DNA from: an uncultured Rhodospirillaceae bacterium
GTDB lineage: Bacteria > Pseudomonadota > Alphaproteobacteria > Rhodospirillales > UBA2165
Direction of reading: 5' to 3'
NCBI GenBank assembly: GCA_913020445.1
Contig: CAJWAR010000008.1
Coordinates: 38,475-102,474 of the forward strand
Length of the DNA: 64,000 nucleotides
A program made the position numbers and the translations under genes. Positions 58,796 to 64,000 of the stretch are shown here, piece by piece. How positions within the stretch are numbered: position 1 is the stretch's first letter; each line of letters starts with the position of its first letter. The notes under the pieces were generated by a model. That model was given only the letters and a program-made list of their open reading frames with translations, ran no database searches and was not told where the DNA came from.

Positions 58796-59527
58796 TTAAT
58801 GCAAATGTATTGCATCGTTAATGTAGATGCAGGTCAAAATCGTGAAAATATAAGCCTGCAAAAATGCGATGAGAAACTCTAGTCCCGTAACGGCGACCAA
58901 ACCGGCGATTGGCACGACGCCAAATATGCCAAGTGGCACGACGAAGCCGCCGATCACTTTCAACAAAGTGTGGCCTGCCATCATATTGGCGAACAACCGG
59001 ACGCTGAGACTAAACGGCCGGGTAAAATATGAGATAACTTCAATTGCGATCATCAGCGGCGCCAGGACAATTGGCACACCAGCCGGCAAGAAGAATGAAA
59101 AGAAGTGAAAACCGTGTTTGATAAAGGCGATGATAGTCACCAGAACAAATATCACCAACGCCATGGTCAGGGTAACGGCGATATGGCTGGTGAAGGTAAA
59201 GCTATAGGGCACCATGCCGATAAAATTGCCAAACAGTACGAACATGAAAATGGTAAAGATAAACGGAAAATAAGGCCGTCCTTCTTTGCCGATATTGTCG
59301 CTCACCATCTTGGCAATAAATTGGTACGACAGTTCCGCCAGTAACTGCCACCTGCCGGGAACACCGGCGCGCGGCCGAACAGCAAAAACCATCAGCGCGG
59401 TCGCGGCAATCACGGCAATTACCATAAATGCGGAAGAATTGGTAAATGATGCGTCGAATTCGCCAATTTTGATCGGAATCAACGTCTTAATTTCGAATTG
59501 TTCCAGCGGATTATGTGCTTCAGCCAC
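58796..59527 (-). CDS. atpB: F0F1 ATP synthase subunit a
   Basis: A 243-residue membrane protein that forms the two proton half-channels against the c ring. The essential Arg is in SLSVRLFANMMAGHTLLKV, with further family stretches FGNFIGMVPYSFTFTSH and ISYFTRPFSLS. Five or six membrane helices. It starts 2 bases after atpI. Confidence 0.96.
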   Translation of the reverse strand: MAEAHNPLEQFEIKTLIPIKIGEFDASFTNSSAFMVIAVIAATALMVFAVRPRAGVPGRWQLLAELSYQFIAKMVSDNIGKEGRPYFPFIFTIFMFVLFGNFIGMVPYSFTFTSHIAVTLTMALVIFVLVTIIAFIKHGFHFFSFFLPAGVPIVLAPLMIAIEVISYFTRPFSLSVRLFANMMAGHTLLKVIGGFVVPLGIFGVVPIAGLVAVTGLEFLIAFLQAYIFTILTCIYINDAIHLH

Positions 59528-59529
59528 TG

Positions 59530-59913
59530 TTAGTCACCTTTTGTATTATTCTGTTCCGTACCATTGTCATCGTTCCGTTTATCATGATTAAAGCCGACCC
59601 GATAACCTTGACTATTCGTCAATCTGAAAACATTCCACAAACCTGCAGCGTTTCCTAAAAATAGAAACCCGATCAAAAACCAAGGTTTGGTCCCGAGCCA
59701 GGAATCAATCAAAAATCCAATTCCACCACCAACCGCAACTGCAACGACTAATTCAGTGCCGATGCGCATCGCCTTGCCTTTGCCGTCTTCCGGTAACGCC
59801 GCTCCGCCGCTTCGTTCGAGCTCAGCATTTAAACTGCGTGCGCGCCGCAAACGTGTATCAAAGTCCTCTTCAGTTTCTTCTTCAGGGACTGGCGGATTTC
59901 TATCCTCATTCAT
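59530..59913 (-). CDS. atpI: ATP synthase protein I
   Basis: A 127-residue protein with a charged N-terminal half and two membrane helices (TELVVAVAVGGGIGFLIDSWLG and PWFLIGFLFLGNAAGLWNVFR). It is the AtpQ/AtpI-type accessory protein that helps assemble the c ring. First gene of the F0 operon; the promoter should lie in the 182 bases between it and the smc end. Confidence 0.9.
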   Translation of the reverse strand: MNEDRNPPVPEEETEEDFDTRLRRARSLNAELERSGGAALPEDGKGKAMRIGTELVVAVAVGGGIGFLIDSWLGTKPWFLIGFLFLGNAAGLWNVFRLTNSQGYRVGFNHDKRNDDNGTEQNNTKGD

Positions 59914-60095
59914 TGCAGGACGCCCGTTGTTGAAAAGCTAGGGCAGACGACTGAAAAAACTCCTTTAAGACGAAGGCTCGCCGGTGGTTTCGGGACGGAA
60001 CATATCTTTCGGATAGGGGCCTGTCAAGATTCAATGCCACTCAATTATATGACTGTAACCTATTGAAAATATTGAATTAATTAGAAAAATCCCAC

Positions 60096-63000
60096 CTAAG
60101 CAATATCGCGTAGTTCGATCGCTTCGCCCAAGTCGACTGATACAAGCTGGGAAACGCCTTGTTCACCCATGGTCACGCCGTAAAGGCGATCCATTCTGGC
60201 CATTGTCATACGGTGGTGGGTGATTACCAAAAAGCGGGTTGATAATGAATGCGCCATTTCATTAACCAGGGTGCAAAAGCGGTCGACATTGGCGTCATCC
60301 AGTGGTGCATCGACCTCATCCAGCACACAAATTGGCGCTGGATTGGTTAAAAACACGGCAAACAACAGTGATAGCGCGGTTAAGGCCTGCTCGCCTCCTG
60401 ACAATAAAGAGAGAACTTGCAGGCGTTTACCGGGCGGGCTCGCCATGATTTCAAGACCGGCCTCCAGTGGATCGTCCGATTCAACAAGCTCCAAATGGGC
60501 GCGGCCACCGCCGAATAATCGCACAAACAATTCTTGGAAGTGTTTGTCGACTTCTTCAAACGACGTCAGCAGCCGTTTGCGGCCTTCACGGTTAAGCTCA
60601 TTGATACCTCGGCGCAGTTTATCAATGGCTTTGAGCAAATCTTCGCGCTCGGTGGTGAGGGTTTCGATCTGTTCTTTGAGCTCTTGCGCCTCGGTTTCGG
60701 CCCGTAAATTGACCGGACCCATATTTTCACGCTCCCGGAGCAAGCGCTCAACCCGCTTTTCAGCGGCTTCCAGTTCAGGCAATTCAGGATCTTCTACATC
60801 TTCGGCAATGCCGGCTAGTTCACGCAGCGCATCTGGACCGCAACTAAGGCGGTCTTCCATGCGCTCAATCAGAGCTTCTGAAGCCTGTTTGGCTTGATCA
60901 ACTGCCGCCTCGGCGCGCACGCGTTGCTCTCTGATGCCGGCCAGTTTGGCTTCGGCTTCACGCAAATTTCGATCCGCATCGGCCAGTCTGGTTTCAGCCT
61001 CGGCCAATCGGTCGGCCGCATCTTTGCGTTTTTCTTCCGCTTCATCGACTTTATCGAGAATATCCTGATGGCGGCGTTTAATCTCTTCGGGCTGCTTGGC
61101 GAGGCGTTCCCGCTCGGCCTCCAATGATTGCTTGCGTTCGCCTAATTCTTCGAGCTGTTTGGTAGCGCCTTCCTTACGGGCGTTCCAATTGGCAAGTTCT
61201 TCGGTGATTGCGGCGAGGCGCTGACGGCGCTCCTCGGCCTGATTTTTTAACGTATCATAAGCTGATTGCGCTTCGACCAACTCACCGCGTTTTTCGCCAA
61301 CGGTAGCGCGAAGAGAATCTACTTCCCGGCGGCCTGCCTCAGCATCCGGTAAATTGGTTTCGATTTTTGATACTTCCTTTAAGCCATTTTCCGCTTCGCC
61401 AAGATCGGCGGCAACGCGGCTGGCAGCATCTTTCCGGGCAGCAAGTTTGGTATCATTCTCGGTTGTTTGACGCTGTAATTGCGTCATTTCCTGCTGGGCG
61501 GTGTCGCGAGCGCCTTCAGCGTCTCTGGCTGCTGTACGGGCCGTTTGTTCATTCTGAGTGGTCGTTTCGACGGCTTGCCGTGCCGCCTCGACATCCGCTT
61601 CAGCTGAACTCGCGGCGGTGCGGGCACTTTCCAGGCTGTCCCGTGTTTCGGCCAAACGGTTGCGCTGTTCCAATCGAATAGCGGCGGATGTCGGCGCATC
61701 AGCCGTCGACGTAAAGCCGTCCCAGCGCCAAAACGCGCCGTCGCGGCTAACCAAACGTTGCCCTTGCTTGAGTTGGGAGAGCAGACGCCAGCCGGCATCA
61801 CTATCGGCAACTACACCGATCTGAGAAAGCCTGGCAACGAGTGCGGCCGGGCCATTGACAAAATTACTAAGTGGTTCGGCATCGGACGGCAGAGCAGGAT
61901 TTTCACCATTGGCCGGCAGGTTGCGCCAATGCACCGGGGCAGCTTCATCGGTGGCGGCGCTCAAATCATCACCGAGCGCCGTGCCCAAAGCGCCTTCCAA
62001 TCCCGGTTCAACAGTCACCGCATCAATCAACGGCGGCCACAAATCGGCATCGCCGGTTTCAAGCAATTCTGCAAGCGCGCGGGCTTCGGCTTCGAGTTTT
62101 GCCGCCTCGGCCAGCGTTGTTTGTGCCTGAGTTTGGGTTTCAGTTAGTTGGCGCGTTGCTTCGATGCGGGCTTGTTCGGCGCTCTCAACTTGGCCGCGGG
62201 TTTGCTCCAAGGTATCAGCAGCACTTGATAGTTTGGCCTCCATTGCTTTAACGGCTTTGCGGTCAATGGCGTCTTCTTCAAGCTTAGCGATCTCTGCTGT
62301 GAGCTCGTCGTTGCTATTTCTGAGGCGTGCCAATCGGGCTTCCAATTCCGAGCGCCGCCGGGTCAAATCATTACGCTGCGCTTCTTGGGCGACAACGCGC
62401 TCTGTTAATTCACTTAAACTTTGTTCCTGTTGCTCGTACTCACCGCGCACGCTCGCCAGTTTTTCGCCAGCTTCATTAATCGCCGCTTCCTGGTCTTGCT
62501 CAATGCTGCTGATGCGGTCGTTTTCTTCAGCCAAATTACGCATCGCTGCGCCGGCGTCTGCCGCCAGGTTGCGCTCACGCTCCATATCCTGAGTAACTTG
62601 TTCAAGCCGTGTTTCGCACTCTTCCTGAGCAGCAGCGAGGCGGGCTTCTTCTTCTTCCAAGCTTTCCTTGGCAAGTGTCAGACGTTGCAGGGCGGCCGCC
62701 GCCGCAGCTTCTTTTTCACGCAGTTCAGGTAAATAACTTGCCGCCTCGGCTTGGGCCACGGAGGCAGCGGAGGTAATGCTCGTCGTTGCTGTGACAGCAG
62801 CTTCGGCCGTCTCAAGCAATTCACTGCTATGTTCCATCTCCAGGGATGCGGCAGTCCAGCGGATGAGGAACAAGATCGCCTCGGCTTTGCGAATATGATC
62901 ATTGAGATTGCGGTAGCGGGTTGCTTGGCGCACTTGCTTGCGTAGCGATAGCATCTGCGCTTCCAGTGTCACCATGATGTCGTCAAGGCGCTCAAGATTG

Positions 63001-63566
63001 GTTTCCGCGCCACGAAGCCTTAGTTCCGCTTCATGACGGCGCGAATGCAGGCCGGATATGCCAGCGGCTTCTTCGAGCAGCTTGCGCCGCTGGGCCGGCT
63101 TGGCGGAAACGACTTCGCCGATCTGGCCTTGGCTCACCAGCGCGGTTGAGCGGGCGCCACTGGCGGCATCGGCAAACAATAAATGAACATCGCGGGCGCG
63201 CACTTCTTTGGCGTTGACCCGGTAGGTTGAACCTTTTTCCCGTTCGATTTTGCGGGTTACATCAAGCTCGTCATTGTCATTAAACTGTGAGGGCGCCGCC
63301 CGGTCTGAATTATCAAGAGCCAGGCCGACCTCGGCAATATTGCGCGCTGGACGGTTACGGGTGCCGGAGAAGATAACGTCATCCATTTCGCTGCCGCGCA
63401 TTTGCTTGGCCGAGGTTTCACCCATCACCCATTTCAATGCTTCAACCAGATTGGATTTACCGCAGCCATTGGGGCCGACCACACCGGTCAGACCCGGCTG
63501 AATGTCCAATTCAGTCGGATCGACAAATGATTTAAATCCGGTAAGCCGTAACTTGGAAAATTGCAC
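60096..63566 (-). CDS. smc: Chromosome segregation protein SMC
   Basis: A 1156-residue condensin ATPase. Walker A is GVVGPNGCGKSNLVEALKWVMG near residues 29-50. Two long coiled coils flank a hinge domain (about residues 500-640, with TVEPGLEGALGTALGDDL), and the C-terminal head has the signature LLSGGEQALTALSLLFAVF and Walker B PICVLDEVDAPLDDANV. The hinge matches the alphaproteobacterial form with its Leu-Pro-rich insert. It lies 29 bases after the DsbA-family gene. Confidence 0.97.
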   Translation of the reverse strand: MQFSKLRLTGFKSFVDPTELDIQPGLTGVVGPNGCGKSNLVEALKWVMGETSAKQMRGSEMDDVIFSGTRNRPARNIAEVGLALDNSDRAAPSQFNDNDELDVTRKIEREKGSTYRVNAKEVRARDVHLLFADAASGARSTALVSQGQIGEVVSAKPAQRRKLLEEAAGISGLHSRRHEAELRLRGAETNLERLDDIMVTLEAQMLSLRKQVRQATRYRNLNDHIRKAEAILFLIRWTAASLEMEHSSELLETAEAAVTATTSITSAASVAQAEAASYLPELREKEAAAAAALQRLTLAKESLEEEEARLAAAQEECETRLEQVTQDMERERNLAADAGAAMRNLAEENDRISSIEQDQEAAINEAGEKLASVRGEYEQQEQSLSELTERVVAQEAQRNDLTRRRSELEARLARLRNSNDELTAEIAKLEEDAIDRKAVKAMEAKLSSAADTLEQTRGQVESAEQARIEATRQLTETQTQAQTTLAEAAKLEAEARALAELLETGDADLWPPLIDAVTVEPGLEGALGTALGDDLSAATDEAAPVHWRNLPANGENPALPSDAEPLSNFVNGPAALVARLSQIGVVADSDAGWRLLSQLKQGQRLVSRDGAFWRWDGFTSTADAPTSAAIRLEQRNRLAETRDSLESARTAASSAEADVEAARQAVETTTQNEQTARTAARDAEGARDTAQQEMTQLQRQTTENDTKLAARKDAASRVAADLGEAENGLKEVSKIETNLPDAEAGRREVDSLRATVGEKRGELVEAQSAYDTLKNQAEERRQRLAAITEELANWNARKEGATKQLEELGERKQSLEAERERLAKQPEEIKRRHQDILDKVDEAEEKRKDAADRLAEAETRLADADRNLREAEAKLAGIREQRVRAEAAVDQAKQASEALIERMEDRLSCGPDALRELAGIAEDVEDPELPELEAAEKRVERLLRERENMGPVNLRAETEAQELKEQIETLTTEREDLLKAIDKLRRGINELNREGRKRLLTSFEEVDKHFQELFVRLFGGGRAHLELVESDDPLEAGLEIMASPPGKRLQVLSLLSGGEQALTALSLLFAVFLTNPAPICVLDEVDAPLDDANVDRFCTLVNEMAHSLSTRFLVITHHRMTMARMDRLYGVTMGEQGVSQLVSVDLGEAIELRDIA

Positions 63567-63595
63567 GGGTTACCACGCCCCCTTCGTTATTAAAT

Positions 63596-64000
63596 TTACT
63601 TCTTTTTGGCTTTCGCCAGTTCAGCATCGAGAACTTTGCGGAATCGCTCGATCGGTAAGTGACCATCGATCCGTTTTTCGTTCACGACAAATGTTGGTGT
63701 TGATTGAACTTTATATTTTTTATCGCCGTCATTGCGGATTTTCATCACGCCGTCGAAGACTTCTTTATTACTTACGCAGGCCTGATAGGTTTCCTTGGAA
63801 ATTCCAGCCAGCAGGCCAATCTGCGATAAGGCTGCCGCCGGATCAGCAACTTTCGCCCAGTTTTGCTGGGTGCCGAAAATAATATCGACGACGGGAAAAT
63901 AGCGTTCTTTGGGCGCGCATCTGGCCATCATGGCAGCCGCAAGGGCGAGCCGATCCAATGGAAAGTCGCGGAAAACAAATTTGACTTTGCCGGTTTCAAC
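63596..64000 (-). CDS. DsbA-family thiol oxidoreductase (5' partial)
   Basis: The C-terminal 134 residues of a DsbA-like protein; the frame is open to the right edge, where VKFVFRDFPLDRLALAAAMMARCAP matches the segment after the thioredoxin active site. The CxxC motif itself lies outside the window. The cis-Pro region is visible as KYKVQSTPTFVVN. Such proteins are periplasmic and introduce or reshuffle disulfides; a gene of this type next to smc is common in alphaproteobacteria. Confidence 0.88.
   Translation of the reverse strand, partial: VETGKVKFVFRDFPLDRLALAAAMMARCAPKERYFPVVDIIFGTQQNWAKVADPAAALSQIGLLAGISKETYQACVSNKEVFDGVMKIRNDGDKKYKVQSTPTFVVNEKRIDGHLPIERFRKVLDAELAKAKKK

Noticed and set aside
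60220-60897. A 225-codon open frame antisense to smc
   Set aside because: Ser/Arg-rich shadow of the coiled-coil and head-coding sequence; no support.

Overview
The window is one contiguous piece of an alphaproteobacterial chromosome. This rests on the gene content and order: a petABC cytochrome bc1 operon, a complete mraZ-to-ftsZ division and cell wall (dcw) cluster running into lpxC, bamD, recN and ligA, an F0 ATP synthase operon (atpI-B-E-b'-b) separate from F1, and smc next to a DsbA-type gene. MurE carries the DNPR motif of meso-diaminopimelate-adding enzymes, so the organism is Gram-negative. The exact order cannot be fixed by eye; an uncultured or marine Rhodospirillales-like lineage is a reasonable guess. 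I saw no tRNA or rRNA gene, insertion sequence, phage gene or CRISPR array.

Layout. 1-4.0 kb: a VWA-type membrane protein (cut by the left edge), a small conserved protein, an orphan radical SAM/SPASM enzyme and trmL. 4.3-9.6 kb: petABC, a secreted cyclophilin, and the methionine-salvage pair mtnP-mtnA. 9.7-16 kb: three tandem paralogous TAXI solute-binding proteins, each with its own copied leader and terminator, then one fused TRAP permease. 16-21.3 kb (minus): a glutamine-synthetase-family ligase, a Rieske oxygenase, a RidA protein and glnS. 21.4-24.7 kb (minus): a SYLF lipoprotein and two tandem degenerate EAL proteins. 25-26 kb: UDP-glucuronate decarboxylase. 26.3-45.1 kb: sixteen dcw genes on one strand, most overlapping by 1-11 bases. 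45.3-51.1 kb: lpxC, bamD, recN, ligA. 51.1-57.3 kb (minus): a signalling module of Crp-family regulator, secreted caspase-like protein, FecR-like protein and CHASE2-class III cyclase. 57.4-59.9 kb (minus): F0 ATP synthase. 60.1-64 kb (minus): smc and a DsbA-family gene cut by the right edge.

How the parts fit. Most of the window is housekeeping: respiration, ATP synthesis, peptidoglycan and lipid A synthesis, division and chromosome maintenance. Two regions look accessory. The first is an uptake/catabolism block in which a triplicated TAXI receptor set and its permease lie tail to tail with a ligase and a Rieske oxygenase; the three receptor genes share an inverted repeat of the form TGTC-N9-GACA about 140 bases before their starts. 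The second, and the best candidate for an undescribed system, is the crp-caspase-fecR-cyclase module. Between the crp and caspase genes lies a perfect TGTGA-N6-TCACA site whose centre is exactly 41.5 bases before the start predicted from a TAAAAT -10 box. This is class II CRP promoter geometry and suggests a feedback loop from a membrane cyclase through its receptor to a periplasmic caspase-like effector. Other observations of note are five CCCA boxes at exact 10-base spacing upstream of mraZ (a likely MraZ operator) and a second IPAFL motif inside the FtsZ linker.
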